Assembly (NCBI GenBank): GCA_029260395.1
Contig: JAJDDJ010000013.1
Coordinates: 186,001-250,000 of the forward strand
Reading direction: 5' to 3'
Source of the DNA: Phycisphaerales bacterium
GTDB lineage: Bacteria > Planctomycetota > Phycisphaerae > Phycisphaerales > UBA1924
DNA: 64,000 nucleotides
Shown here: positions 25,588 through 34,991 of the stretch, piece after piece
Numbering within the stretch: the first letter of the stretch is position 1
Layout: every line of letters begins with the position of its first letter
Translations under genes and position numbers: made by a program
The notes under the pieces: generated by a model
The model's input: the letters and a program-made list of their open reading frames with translations, nothing else
The model's database searches: none
Told to the model about the DNA's origin: nothing

Positions 25588-25619
25588 GTTGTGTCCTAGC
25601 GGGGTGGCCGATAGCTGAG

Positions 25620-26216
25620 TTAGGGCCGGCCGGGATTGTCGATAATGGCGTGGGCAGCGGCTCGGTACTCTGGCAGGAACCGCTCAAAGGTGGGGTCGGC
25701 AATGGTCTGAATGAATTCGGTCATGGGCTCGATCTCCCAGCCGCGCGCGCCGGAGAGCTCGCGAGCGACGGCGCGCGCGAGTCGGTCGTCAGCCGAAGCC
25801 TCAACCAGGGCCCGCAAAGCCGCGCGCTCGGCGACGACCGATTGAAGAGCATGAATGCCCTCGACGATGATCAGGCCCCTGGGCTGGATCAGGCGGCTGC
25901 CTGTGCGTCGGTGCTCCTTGAAGCGCCAAATGGGGATCGGCGCGGGATGGCCCGCGAGTAGTTGGTCGAGGTGGGAGGCGAGCTCGTCGAGGGCGGAGTG
26001 CTCTGGGAGATCGTACTGGTGGGGTTCAAGCTCGTCGTAGTCGGGCAGGTAGCTGTCGGTGCCGATGACGAGTGCGTCACCGATGTGCTCGGCCAGGGCT
26101 CGGGCGAGGGTGGACTTGCCGCTGCCGGTGGGTCCAGCGATGCAGACCACGACGGGCCGGTGGGCCGGGACCATGCCGGCGAGTGTGTCGATCGCATGGT
26201 CCCAGTGGATCCGCAT
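25620..26216 (-). CDS. uridine kinase-like P-loop kinase
   Basis: 198-residue cytoplasmic kinase of the uridine kinase / phosphoribulokinase superfamily. Walker A is AGPTGSGKSTLARAL (residues 27-41). GTDSYLPDYDEL corresponds to the uridine kinase DSFYRxL loop that holds the catalytic Asp, HSALDELASHLDQLLAG to its nucleoside-binding helix, and LIIVEGIHAL to Walker B. The C-terminus is divergent and shorter than in Udk. It is divergent from a nucleoside transporter gene 92 bp away, which supports a role in nucleoside salvage. Substrate assignment is an inference. Confidence 0.75.
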   Translation of the reverse strand: MRIHWDHAIDTLAGMVPAHRPVVVCIAGPTGSGKSTLARALAEHIGDALVIGTDSYLPDYDELEPHQYDLPEHSALDELASHLDQLLAGHPAPIPIWRFKEHRRTGSRLIQPRGLIIVEGIHALQSVVAERAALRALVEASADDRLARAVARELSGARGWEIEPMTEFIQTIADPTFERFLPEYRAAAHAIIDNPGRP

Positions 26217-26307
26217 GGGTAAGTGTTGGCGGGCCGCGCAGGCGGGGCGAGCGTTGGGTAGGCTCTTTGGTCTTGCCCGGGGTCGGGCGGCGGAGGTTGC
26301 ATCATTT

Positions 26308-27570
26308 ATGGCGCAGTATCAGGGCATTTTCGGGCTGTTCGTTCTGGTGGCGTTGGCGTGGGCCCTGTCGACGTCTCGGGGCCGATTCCCATGGCGGTTC
26401 GTGCTGGCAGGAGTGGCACTACAACTGGTGATGGCGGGGCTGCTGCTGGCGTCTCCGCCGGTGGTCGAAGCGTTCGATAAAGTCGCGACTGGTGTCAATG
26501 GTGTGATTGATGCGGCCAACAAGGGCTCCGAGTTCCTCTTTGGCGGTCTAGCCGACCCCGGCGGACCAGCGGGCTTTGTGTTCGCATTCAGGGTCCTGCC
26601 AGTGATCGTGTTCTTTGCGGCCTTGATGGCGGTGCTCTACCACATCGGCGTGATGCAACTGCTCATTGGCGGGTTGGCCTGGGTGCTCCGCAGGACGCTG
26701 CGTGTGACGGGTGTGGAATCGCTCGCGATGGCAGCGAACGTGTTCGTGGGGCAGACCGAGGCCCCGCTGTGCGTGGGGCCTTACGTCGCCACGATGCGGC
26801 GAAGCGAACTCGCGACGCTGATGGTGGGGGGCTTTGCGACGATCGCAGGCAGTGTGCTCGCGGCGTATGTGGGCATGCTCGGCGGTGACGACCCAGCGGG
26901 CCGACAAGAGTTCATCAAGCACTTGCTCACGGCGAGCCTGCTGAGCGCACCGGCGGCGTTCGTGATCGCACGGATTATCGTACCCGCTGAGACCGACGTT
27001 GCGGCGCAGGAGATTCATCAGGTTGAGCTTGAGAAGCAGGGCAACGTGCTGGAGGCAGCCGCTGAGGGAGCCACGCAGGGGCTCAAGCTCGCGCTGAACG
27101 TCGCGGCCATGTTGGTGGCGTTCGTGGCGCTGCTCGCGCTGGGCAACGCGATCGTGGGGGGCATCGCGGGCAAGCTCGGGTTCGAGGGCGTGTCCATCGA
27201 GAGCATGATGGGCGTGGTGCTCGCGCCGCTGGCGTGGACGATGGGCGTGCCCTGGGAGGACACCTCGTTCTTTGGGACGCTGCTCGGCAAGAAGCTGGTG
27301 GTGACCGAGTTCCTCGCGTACGACGCGCTGGCCAAGGACATGATCGCCGAGGCGCCGCAGATGTCGCACCGCAGTTCTGCGATCGCTGCGTACGCGTTGT
27401 GCGGGTTTGCGAACTTCGCCTCGATCGGTATTCAGATCGGCGGGCTTGCAGCACTGGCACCTGAGCGCCGCGGCGAGATCGCGGGGCTGGCCCTGCGGCT
27501 GATGCTCGGCGGGGCTCTGGCGAGTTGGATGACCGCTTCAGTGGCGAGCCTGTTCATTGGCGTCAACTGA
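26308..27570 (+). CDS. concentrative nucleoside transporter (NupC/CNT family)
   Basis: 420-residue inner-membrane symporter that imports nucleosides with H+ or Na+. About nine to ten hydrophobic segments are visible. Family motifs are FFAALMAVLYHIGVMQLLI, AANVFVGQTEAPLCVGPYV (the conserved G-Q-T-E-A-P substrate/ion segment) and YALCGFANFASIGIQIGGLAAL (the conserved CGFANFSSIGI). The ATG at 26308 is chosen because the membrane protein begins there (MAQYQGIFGLFVLVALAWAL) and GGAGG lies upstream; the open frame extends further back without coding character. It is divergent from the uridine kinase-like gene. Confidence 0.93.
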   Translation: MAQYQGIFGLFVLVALAWALSTSRGRFPWRFVLAGVALQLVMAGLLLASPPVVEAFDKVATGVNGVIDAANKGSEFLFGGLADPGGPAGFVFAFRVLPVIVFFAALMAVLYHIGVMQLLIGGLAWVLRRTLRVTGVESLAMAANVFVGQTEAPLCVGPYVATMRRSELATLMVGGFATIAGSVLAAYVGMLGGDDPAGRQEFIKHLLTASLLSAPAAFVIARIIVPAETDVAAQEIHQVELEKQGNVLEAAAEGATQGLKLALNVAAMLVAFVALLALGNAIVGGIAGKLGFEGVSIESMMGVVLAPLAWTMGVPWEDTSFFGTLLGKKLVVTEFLAYDALAKDMIAEAPQMSHRSSAIAAYALCGFANFASIGIQIGGLAALAPERRGEIAGLALRLMLGGALASWMTASVASLFIGVN

Positions 27571-27604
27571 TCGCGTTCAATGACGGCATGCAGGGGAACT
27601 ACGA

Positions 27605-28411
27605 ATGGCCGACTTGATGCAGGCAATCGGAGTCTCGAAGGCGCTGATTGGGATGGTGCATGTCGGGGCGCTGCCCGGCGCTCCGCAGCACCGCAGCTCA
27701 GTTACCGAACTCGCCCAACAAGCCGTAGTTGAAGCACGGTTGCTAGCCGATGCAGGCTTTGACGCGGTGATCGTTGAGAACATGCACGACGTGCCTTATG
27801 CACACGGCGGGCACGGGCCTGAGATTACCGCGGCGATGACGCGAGTGGCAGTGGCAGTGCGCGAGTCTGTTGCCATTCCTATGGGTATACAGGTGCTGTC
27901 GGGCGGTGAGCGCGAGGCGCTCGCAGTCGCGCACGCGGCGGGAGGTTCGTTCATCAGATGCGAGAACTTCGTATACGCGCACGTGGCGGATGAGGGGCTG
28001 CTGACCAAGGCATGCGCAGGCGATCTGCTGCGTTACAGGCGAGTGATCGGTGCTGAGGGGCTTTCGGTGTGCTGCGACCTGAAGAAGAAGCACGCTTCGC
28101 ACGCGATCACGGCGGATTTGAGCATCGGCGAGGCCGCGCACGCGGCGGAGTTCTTCGGCGCCGACGCGATGATTGTGAGTGGCGGGTTCACGGGCGGCGC
28201 GGTGGACCGTGGCGACGTGCGGGAGGTTAAGGCGGCGACGAGCCGACCGGTGCTGGTGGGCTCTGGCGTTACAGCCGAAACCGCGGCAGGACTGCTTGAG
28301 GTGGCCGATGCGCTAATTGTGGGGAGTGCGATCAAGGCTAACGGTCATTGGTCCCAGCCAGTAGACGGACTGCGGGCGAAGGAACTCGTCGGACGGGCTC
28401 GATCGGGCTGA
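27605..28411 (+). CDS. BtpA/SgcQ family TIM-barrel protein
   Basis: 268-residue cytoplasmic protein. LIGMVHVGALPGAPQ near the N-terminus, DAVIVENMHDVPY, IPMGIQVLSGGEREALAVA and IVSGGFTGGAVD are hallmarks of the BtpA family, a (beta/alpha)8 fold. BtpA was named for a thylakoid protein needed for photosystem I stability, and SgcQ lies in a sugar-phosphate operon; here neither context applies. AGGGGAAC precedes the ATG. It follows the nucleoside transporter by 34 bp on the same strand, which hints at a role in nucleoside or ribose-derived metabolism. Confidence 0.85.
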   Translation: MADLMQAIGVSKALIGMVHVGALPGAPQHRSSVTELAQQAVVEARLLADAGFDAVIVENMHDVPYAHGGHGPEITAAMTRVAVAVRESVAIPMGIQVLSGGEREALAVAHAAGGSFIRCENFVYAHVADEGLLTKACAGDLLRYRRVIGAEGLSVCCDLKKKHASHAITADLSIGEAAHAAEFFGADAMIVSGGFTGGAVDRGDVREVKAATSRPVLVGSGVTAETAAGLLEVADALIVGSAIKANGHWSQPVDGLRAKELVGRARSG

Positions 28412-28429
28412 GAGCCGTTCGTCTCATAG

Positions 28430-29455
28430 TTAGTCTTGGAGCTGGCCGGACGATCGGCGGACCACGAGCGTTTCGCCGAGAACGATCGAACGCGTTGCGA
28501 TGGGGTCCTCGCTATCGAGGCGTTCAAGCAGGAGTTCAGCGGCTTTGCGGCCAGCCTCAGCCGCAGGGATAGACACGCTCGTCAGAGGCGGCGTAGACAT
28601 CCGCGCGGGCAGTTCGTCGTTGAATGCGACCACGCTGATGTCGTGCGGCACCCGCAAGCCGATGAGGTCGAGGGCCTGAATCAGAAACAGCGCGGTGGTG
28701 TCGTCGTACGCGACAACGGCAGTAGCCTTCGATCCCACGATATGGGTGCGGGCGAAATCGGCATAGTCGATGTCCTCGTGGTCATACCCCGCGAGCGGTT
28801 CGAGGCCGTGATGGGCCATCCGATCGCAGTAGGCTTGGCGGCGCCAGGCGACCGCTGCATGCGGGATACCAGTACCGGCGTGTTGCTCGCGACGGAGGTA
28901 GGCGAAGAGGATCTTCGAGTGCCCGAGCGAGACGAGGTGGTCGACGGCCTGGGCCATGCCCTGCGCCTCGTCAAAGGTAACCGAGTCGCCGCCTACGCCC
29001 GTAAAGCCGTTGATCGAGACGTAGGGGAGTTGCTGACCCTCAATCTCGTCGAGGTCCTTGAGCTCCCGGGCCCGCACAACCAGCGCGCCGTCGACCCGCC
29101 AAGAAGGCAGTTCATGGCCGTCGGACTCGGGTTGAAGGAATGTGGTGCAGACGTGCTTGCCCGCTTCCATGAGGACACGCACCGCCTCGTGGACCGCTGT
29201 GCGGTTCACGCCGTCAGAAGCCCATCCAACGACCGCAACGAGGTTGGTCTTTTTGGCGCTGATCGAGCGGACCATCGGGTTTGGCTTGTACTTGAGGTCC
29301 TCCGCAGCACGGAGCACGCGGGCGCGGACCTCGGGCCTCACGCGAAACCCGCGGGTATAGCCATTGAGGATTCGGCTGGCGGTGGACTCGGCGACTCCCG
29401 CAAGCTTGGCGACGCGGGCGAGGGTGGGTCGTTCACGTCTGGGTGCGGGGGTCAT
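28430..29455 (-). CDS. LacI-family transcriptional regulator
   Basis: 341-residue repressor-type regulator. The N-terminal LacI HTH reads PTLARVAKLAGVAESTASRI followed by the hinge helix VLRAAEDLKYKPNPMVRSI. The effector domain is periplasmic-binding-protein-like, with LVAVVGWASDGV at its start, DGALVVRARELKDLDEI and SVVAFNDELPARMSTPPLTSVSI near the end, and GRKAAELLLERL closing it. The ATG at 29455 is preferred to an in-frame TTG four codons upstream. The gene converges on the BtpA-family gene, leaving 18 bp. No sugar operon is nearby, so its regulon is unknown. Confidence 0.92.
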   Translation of the reverse strand: MTPAPRRERPTLARVAKLAGVAESTASRILNGYTRGFRVRPEVRARVLRAAEDLKYKPNPMVRSISAKKTNLVAVVGWASDGVNRTAVHEAVRVLMEAGKHVCTTFLQPESDGHELPSWRVDGALVVRARELKDLDEIEGQQLPYVSINGFTGVGGDSVTFDEAQGMAQAVDHLVSLGHSKILFAYLRREQHAGTGIPHAAVAWRRQAYCDRMAHHGLEPLAGYDHEDIDYADFARTHIVGSKATAVVAYDDTTALFLIQALDLIGLRVPHDISVVAFNDELPARMSTPPLTSVSIPAAEAGRKAAELLLERLDSEDPIATRSIVLGETLVVRRSSGQLQD

Positions 29456-29694
29456 TGAACGATTCAACTCCGTGGTGGATCTGGCCGTGGACGTTAGACC
29501 CAGCGAAACCGGGATCCGGGCAAAGCGAGCGGAACGTCTTTGCTGAATGGGTTCGGCTGGTTGCTTTCGTGAGCAAATAGGGGTAGTTGAGCGGTTCGCG
29601 GGTAGCTATGGCTGGCCCAAAATGCGTTCGGAGTCAGGCTCAGCGATAGTGCTGATCACGGATGACGTGTGCGGGGCATACTGTGAGCCCGCTG

Positions 29695-29767
29695 GCCGCC
29701 TTAGCTCAGTTGGTAGAGCTTCGGTTTTGTAAACCGACGGTCGCCGGTTCAAGTCCGGCAGGCGGCT
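29695..29767 (+). tRNA. tRNA-Thr (anticodon TGT)
   Basis: Cloverleaf of 73 nt. The acceptor GCCGCCT pairs with AGGCGGC, the D-arm is AGCTCAGTTGGTAGAGCT, the anticodon arm CGGTTTTGTAAACCG carries TGT, and the T-arm is GCCGGTTCAAGTCCGGC. The discriminator base is T and CCA is not encoded. Confidence 0.96.
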
Positions 29768-29859
29768 TTCGAGAGTCAGTCAGAGAGGGAAAGCCTTGCC
29801 GGGCGGGCTATGGGGGACTATCGTCCCGACCTCTGCTTAACCCTGTTCAGCAGAGTCCC

Positions 29860-29941
29860 GGGCGTGTACCCAAGTGGCCAACGGGGGCAGACTGTAAATC
29901 TGCTGGTAATACCTTCGGGGGTTCGAATCCCTCCGCGCCCA
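29860..29941 (+). tRNA. tRNA-Tyr (anticodon GTA)
   Basis: Class II tRNA of 82 nt with a long variable arm. The acceptor GGGCGTG pairs with CGCGCCC (one G-T pair), the anticodon arm CAGACTGTAAATCTG carries GTA, and the T-loop is GTTCGAATC. The discriminator is A and CCA is not encoded. It lies 92 bp after tRNA-Thr, a common tRNA-Thr/Tyr pairing in bacteria. Confidence 0.95.
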
Positions 29942-30021
29942 TTGCTGACGAACCGACCCGATCCGGGTCTGCTCAACGGCATCCGGAACAATCCAAGCTC
30001 TCTGCGAACGGCCAGAATCGT

Positions 30022-31650
30022 CTACTCAGGCTTCACCGCGATGGTCTGGCCGAGCACCGTGCCAGTGGCCTCGGCGAGCGAGACCTGCGAGAGCTGGTAG
30101 CCGGCGATTGCGGATATCTCGCCGACTCGGGCGGCGGCCAGCCGGCTCGCGGCTTCAAGGACATCCACAGAGGTCGAGAGGCCTTCCGCGAACTGCCGCT
30201 GCTCGGCGGCGAGGCTCCGAGCGTTGAGCGCCACGGATTGTTTGCTCGCGCTGATGCGTTGCCAGTCGGTTCTAATCTGCTCGATGGCGTTGAGCACCTC
30301 CTGCTCGATGGTCTGTTCGCGGGACTGCTGGTCGACAATCCGCTGCATGCGTTGCAGCAGCGACCGGCGCAAACGCGAGTTAGCGGCCTCGTTTCCGATC
30401 GGCATCGAGGCGGTAACTCCCAGCGTGTAGTCCTCGAACTCGTCGTGCATCGCCTGGCGGATGGCGGACTCGGTGTCGCTGCCAAGGCCGTTGCGACGAT
30501 AGGTTGCCGTCACGTCGAGCTGGGGCAACCTGGCGTTGCGCGCGCTGTCGATGCGGGTGGCGTCCGCGAGAATCTGCAGTTCGAGTTCGAGCAGCTCGGG
30601 ACGGGTCTGCAACGCGATGCCGAACAGATCAGAAGCATTGAGCGCGAGCGCGACGGGTTCGGGATCGCTCGCAGGGATGATGATGGCATCGTCGGAGAGT
30701 GACATCGACTCGACGTTCATCGCCCGCTTGAGTTCGCGCTGGCGGCGGAGCACAAGCTGTTCGAGTTGCAAGATGGTGCTCACAAGGTCGGACACGCCCG
30801 CCTGTGCGCGGATGACCTCGACCTCGGCGGCCTCACCCGCGTTGACGAGCCGCTCGGCCTGAGCGAGAACCTCGCGGGCGACCTCGAACTCCTCGACGCG
30901 GAGTTCAAGCCGCTTGCGAGCCGACCAGAGCTCCCAGTACGCGCGATCGATGGTGGCGAGCGTTGAGGCGATCGAGGAGCGCGCTCGTACATCGGTGATC
31001 CAGCGGTCGAGGTCGGCGAGCCGAACGGCTGCGGTAGCGGTGCGTCTGCCAGCACCTCGAAGCAGCGGCTGTGTGAGTTGCAGCACGAAGTCGGTGTCGT
31101 ACGAGGGGTTGAGCGTGGTAAAGGTGTTGTTCGTGCTCACGCGGTTGTAGGGCAAGGAGACATCGAGCGTGCCTCCTGTGAGCAGCGGGCGGGTGAGCGC
31201 GGGGCGAATGAACTGGCTGTTGGCCTCGGCGCTGTTGAGTGTTGAGGCGGTAGGCTGGTCGGTTTCGGCGTACGTCGCGTCGACGCGGAACACGGTCTCG
31301 AAACGCGCAATCTCCTCGGTGATGGCTTGTTGGGCGATCTGCGGGCTGAGCCGAGCGGACTGAATATCGAGGTTGTTCTCGAGCGCGCTGACGCGGACCT
31401 GATCGATTGTGAGTTCGACCTGATCGAGCCCGGCAAACGGATCGATGCGCTCGGTTGCCGGCGGCAGCGGTTCGTCGGTTCGATAGCTAGAGACATCCAG
31501 AGCCCGGAGGTTCTGGATGCGGTCAGCCGACACGCGCTCGTAGTCGCGGCTGTTGAGCGAGAGTGGGTTGGAACAGCCGCCCGCGAGCAGCAGCAAGCTC
31601 GCTCCCGCCACGGGCCAGCAGGAACGGGGACGGCGGCAGCATTCATTCAT
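30022..31650 (-). CDS. TolC-like outer-membrane efflux lipoprotein
   Basis: 542-residue outer-membrane factor of a tripartite exporter. The signal ends LLLLAGGC with a candidate lipid-modified Cys26. The rest has two TolC-type repeats of long helices and beta strands: DQVRVSALENNLDIQSARL, STLATIDRAYWELWSARKRLEL, and in the second repeat RPELLELELQILADATRIDSA, then SVALNARSLAAEQRQFAEGLST. It is the last gene of the operon macA-ATPase-permease-tolC, and its start overlaps the permease stop by 8 bp. The substrate is unknown; MacAB systems export peptides, siderophores or lipids. Confidence 0.9.
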   Translation of the reverse strand: MNECCRRPRSCWPVAGASLLLLAGGCSNPLSLNSRDYERVSADRIQNLRALDVSSYRTDEPLPPATERIDPFAGLDQVELTIDQVRVSALENNLDIQSARLSPQIAQQAITEEIARFETVFRVDATYAETDQPTASTLNSAEANSQFIRPALTRPLLTGGTLDVSLPYNRVSTNNTFTTLNPSYDTDFVLQLTQPLLRGAGRRTATAAVRLADLDRWITDVRARSSIASTLATIDRAYWELWSARKRLELRVEEFEVAREVLAQAERLVNAGEAAEVEVIRAQAGVSDLVSTILQLEQLVLRRQRELKRAMNVESMSLSDDAIIIPASDPEPVALALNASDLFGIALQTRPELLELELQILADATRIDSARNARLPQLDVTATYRRNGLGSDTESAIRQAMHDEFEDYTLGVTASMPIGNEAANSRLRRSLLQRMQRIVDQQSREQTIEQEVLNAIEQIRTDWQRISASKQSVALNARSLAAEQRQFAEGLSTSVDVLEAASRLAAARVGEISAIAGYQLSQVSLAEATGTVLGQTIAVKPE

Positions 31651-32911
31651 GGTGGAGAGCCTGGATGGGGTCGAGCCTGGCGGCTTTGATCGCGGGGAAG
31701 ATGCCAAAGACGACACCGATGCCGGTGCTGAAGCCGGCGCTGAGCATGACGGCCCACGGCGGGACCTCGAGCGAATCAAGCGGGAAGTCTGGGATGGAGT
31801 TGGCGCCAAGGATCACAAACTGCCCGATGGACAGGCCCACTGCGGCCCCGGCCAGACAGAGCACCACCGCCTCGATGAGAAACTGGGTGAGGATGATGAG
31901 CGGGTGCGCGCCCATCGCTTTGCGGAGGCCGATCTCGCGGGTGCGTTCGCTCACGGAGACGAGCATGATGTTCATGATGCCCACGCCGCCCACTACGAGG
32001 CTGATGGTCACGATGCCGCCAGCGATAAGCGTGATGACCGCAGCGATCTGTTTGAATCTCTCGATGAACTGCTGAACCACGTTCACGTCAAACGTGTTGT
32101 CCTGGCCCGGCTCGAGGCCTCTGATCTGGCGGAGGACCGCTGTTATCTCCGCGACAGCCTCGTCGGCTACTTCGGCTGAGACGAGCTGGCCCTGCGCGTA
32201 GTTGATCCAGCCCTCTGGTCTGAGCGACTGGGCGGTGCTGAACGGGATGTAGACCTCGGTTCGTGTGTCGCCCCCGCCGAACATCCCCGACTGCTCAAGG
32301 GTCTCCACCAGACCGACGATCAGAAATCTTCTGCCAGAGACCAGCAGGAACGAACCGGTTGGCTCGCTCGGCAGGTTGAGTTCCTCGACAGCAGCCTGGT
32401 TGATGATGCAGACGTTGCGGCGTTCGCGGAGGTCGATCGCCGAGAACCGCCGGCCTTGGATAATTTCGCGGTTCTCGACGTCGTGCCAAGCTGGCTCGAT
32501 GCCCCAGGTGGTGATGCCTTCGAGGATGACCTTCTCGTACTGGATCGAGTAGCTGCCCCAGTAGAGCGGCACGAAGAACTCGAGACTCGAGACGCGCTCG
32601 CGGATGGCATCAACCTCTCGCTGCTTGAGCTGCACTTCGCGCCAGTTGAGCTTGCCGCGCATGGATGGTGGGAGCGTGCCGTCAACAAAGACGCGCTTGA
32701 CGCCAAAGGTCTCGAACTCGCTGAGCACGAATTGCCTCATGCCCGAGAGCGCGGCGACCACGATGATGATCGATGCCACCGCGATCACGATGCCCAGCGT
32801 GGTTAGCAGAGTGCGGATCTTGTTGGATAGGATCTGGGCGAGTGCGAGCCACACGGTCTGCGACGCGACTCGCAGGATCATGGTAACGGGGATGAAGAGC
32901 TTGCCGATCAC
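31643..32911 (-). CDS. MacB-type ABC transporter permease
   Basis: 422-residue inner-membrane protein with the MacB/FtsX layout. The first helix ([30 protein letters not shown]) is followed by a large periplasmic MacB-PCD domain (residues 50-280), then three helices at the C-terminus containing [29 protein letters not shown], the coupling motif that contacts the ATPase. Here the ATPase is a separate protein, unlike E. coli MacB. The start overlaps the stop of the ATPase gene by 4 bp (ATGA), so translation is coupled. MacB-type pumps act as mechanotransmitters driving efflux through MacA and TolC. Confidence 0.94.
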   Translation of the reverse strand: MIGKLFIPVTMILRVASQTVWLALAQILSNKIRTLLTTLGIVIAVASIIIVVAALSGMRQFVLSEFETFGVKRVFVDGTLPPSMRGKLNWREVQLKQREVDAIRERVSSLEFFVPLYWGSYSIQYEKVILEGITTWGIEPAWHDVENREIIQGRRFSAIDLRERRNVCIINQAAVEELNLPSEPTGSFLLVSGRRFLIVGLVETLEQSGMFGGGDTRTEVYIPFSTAQSLRPEGWINYAQGQLVSAEVADEAVAEITAVLRQIRGLEPGQDNTFDVNVVQQFIERFKQIAAVITLIAGGIVTISLVVGGVGIMNIMLVSVSERTREIGLRKAMGAHPLIILTQFLIEAVVLCLAGAAVGLSIGQFVILGANSIPDFPLDSLEVPPWAVMLSAGFSTGIGVVFGIFPAIKAARLDPIQALHHE

Positions 32912-33660
32912 GGGGTGGCTCCCTCGGGTTGCGCTGCGCCCGCAGCCATCGAACGGAGCTCATCGTGCAACTTGGGATCGCGTTTCGTGGGTTCGTCGCT
33001 GACGATGAGCCCGTCGCGGAGCCTCACGATGCGGTCGGCGAAGCTGGCAACCTCTTCTTCGTGCGTCACGATGATGATCGTCTGGCCTTCGGCGTGCAGG
33101 GCTCGGAACAGGTCGATGATTTCGAGCGTGGTCTTGGTGTCGAGGTTGCCCGTGGGTTCATCGGCGAGCAGGATGCTTGGCTCGTTGACGAGTGCCCTCG
33201 CGACCGCGACCCGCTGTCGTTGGCCGCCCGAGAGCTGGTTGGGTCGGTGCGTCATGCGGTCGCCCAAGCCCACTCGCTGCAACGCGGACTTGGCCCGCTT
33301 GTTCGCACCAATCCAGTTTTTGCGTGAGTAAATGAGCGGGAGCGTGACATTGCGCAGCGCGGTCTGCCGGGGCAGCAGCTCGAAGCTCTGGAAGATGAAC
33401 CCGATCTCTTCGTTGCGTACGCGAGCGAGTCGCGACGGTCCCATTTTGTGCGTGGCCTTGCCGTTGAGCAGGTACTCGCCAGAAGTTGGTTTGTCGAGGC
33501 ATCCAAGGATGTTCATCATCGTGGATTTGCCCGAGCCCGAGGGGCCCATGATCGCGACGAACTCGTTGCGCACGATGTCGAGATCCACGCCATCGAGAGC
33601 GCGGACCGTCTCGCCGCCGAGACGGTAGATCTTGCGGAGACCCCGGATGCTGATGGTCAC
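32908..33660 (-). CDS. ABC transporter ATP-binding protein (MacB/LolD type)
   Basis: 250-residue ATPase. Walker [10 protein letters not shown] (39-47), Q-loop [17 protein letters not shown], signature [15 protein letters not shown] (143 onward), Walker [16 protein letters not shown] with catalytic Glu168, and the switch His in IIIVTHEEE. The PTGNLD extension of Walker B is typical of the LolD/MacB group. It overlaps the MacA-like gene's stop by 4 bp on its upstream side and the permease by 4 bp downstream. Confidence 0.96.
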   Translation of the reverse strand: MTISIRGLRKIYRLGGETVRALDGVDLDIVRNEFVAIMGPSGSGKSTMMNILGCLDKPTSGEYLLNGKATHKMGPSRLARVRNEEIGFIFQSFELLPRQTALRNVTLPLIYSRKNWIGANKRAKSALQRVGLGDRMTHRPNQLSGGQRQRVAVARALVNEPSILLADEPTGNLDTKTTLEIIDLFRALHAEGQTIIIVTHEEEVASFADRIVRLRDGLIVSDEPTKRDPKLHDELRSMAAGAAQPEGATP

Positions 33661-34991
33661 CCGCCGCCCCCGGCGGTCTCGGTGGCTTCGCTGGATTCGG
33701 CGGTCACCGTTTCGGGTTCGGTCGGCTTGTCCTCTGACTGGTCGCTATCGCCGTGTTCCTTGACCTTGGTGCCGTCCGTAAGGGTGTTGAGCACCTTGAA
33801 CGGGCCTGCGATCACACGCTCGCCCGCGTCGAGCCCCGCGGTGATTACGGTGTGCGTCAGATCAGACGAACCGACTTGTACCGGCTTCGCGCGAGCGACA
33901 CCCTCGTCGTCCATGATGTAGACAACGCGCGTGAACGTGCGTGCAGTGTCGATCAGGTCGCTGGTATCGACCACTTCGGAGGGCAACTCTTCGATTCGGC
34001 GATCGACGATCGCCTGGCTTGGTACCTTTACGACGTTGCGAAGCGTGCTGACCGCGATATCAACGTTCGATGTCAGTCCGGTCTGCAGCCTGCTGACATC
34101 CTCGTTAAGCAGCAGAATCTCGGCTACCACGTAGCCCGAGCCGTCGCGCCATAGCTGGCGTGCGAGCCCGACAAACTTGACTTGCCCCGAGAACTGCGCA
34201 TCGGGGTAGGCGTTCAGATAAATGGTGGTCTGTTGGCCTACCTCAACAAGTGAGACATTGGACTCGTCGATGCGTGCTTTGACGAGCATCCGTGACAAGT
34301 CCGCGATCTCAAGGATGACCGAACCGGGGTTGTTGAGCGTGCCGACGACGACAAGCTCGCCCACCTCAGCCTGTCTGCGGGTCATTACGCCATCGATCGG
34401 GCTGCGGATAGTGGTGTTGTCTAGGTCGCGTTCGGCCTGGCGGATGCGGGCCTGCGAGATATCAATGGCTGCGTTAATCTGCCCGATGGTGCTCTTGGCA
34501 CGACGAACGCGGGCATCGGCTGCTTCGAGGCTCGCAAGTGAGGTGTCGTTTGTCTCGTAAAGGCTCTCTTGGCGTTTGAGCGAGGCCTCGGCCTCGTCAA
34601 CCTCGGCATCGGCGCCGAGCAATCTCGCACGGTCGGCAACGACCTGGGCCTTTGCCGCGTCGAGTGCGGCCTGCAGATCGCGGTCGTCAAGCCGGACCAC
34701 CACGTCGTTGCGCTTCACCGTGTCGCCCTCGTCGAACGGCAGATCGACGACGCGGGCTGAGACCTGCGCACTGATCTCGACATTGGTTTCGGGCTCGATC
34801 TCGCCCGGAGCGTTGATGGTGCGTGTCAGTGAGCCGAGTTCTGCCGACTCGAGCTTGACCTCAATGAATACCTCTTCCTTCTTCATCAGGCGGTCGGCCA
34901 GAGGAGTCTGAAGTAGAAGCGGCGCCAAGGCCCCGATCGCGACGACCGCGATGAGGAGCCCACCGAACAAGCCGAACAGAAACCGCTTCAT
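33657..34991 (-). CDS. MacA/HlyD-type periplasmic adaptor (membrane fusion protein)
   Basis: 444-residue adaptor. The N-terminal membrane anchor is [21 protein letters not shown] lipoyl half-motif ([20 protein letters not shown]) precedes a long helical hairpin ([29 protein letters not shown]), the second lipoyl half [21 protein letters not shown], then a beta-barrel ([20 protein letters not shown]) and a membrane-proximal domain. The tail is acidic and Thr/Glu-rich. The start at 34991 has GGAG upstream and matches where homology begins, although the same frame remains open for another 343 codons upstream. Confidence 0.92.
   Translation of the reverse strand: MKRFLFGLFGGLLIAVVAIGALAPLLLQTPLADRLMKKEEVFIEVKLESAELGSLTRTINAPGEIEPETNVEISAQVSARVVDLPFDEGDTVKRNDVVVRLDDRDLQAALDAAKAQVVADRARLLGADAEVDEAEASLKRQESLYETNDTSLASLEAADARVRRAKSTIGQINAAIDISQARIRQAERDLDNTTIRSPIDGVMTRRQAEVGELVVVGTLNNPGSVILEIADLSRMLVKARIDESNVSLVEVGQQTTIYLNAYPDAQFSGQVKFVGLARQLWRDGSGYVVAEILLLNEDVSRLQTGLTSNVDIAVSTLRNVVKVPSQAIVDRRIEELPSEVVDTSDLIDTARTFTRVVYIMDDEGVARAKPVQVGSSDLTHTVITAGLDAGERVIAGPFKVLNTLTDGTKVKEHGDSDQSEDKPTEPETVTAESSEATETAGGGG

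Noticed and set aside
29955..29969. GACCCG-ATC-CGGGTC hairpin after tRNA-Tyr as terminator
   Set aside because: Stem of 6 bp with a 3-nt loop and no T-tract; not reliable as a terminator.
29662..30702. 346-codon + strand frame spanning both tRNAs
   Set aside because: It reads through two tRNA genes and antisense to the TolC-like gene.
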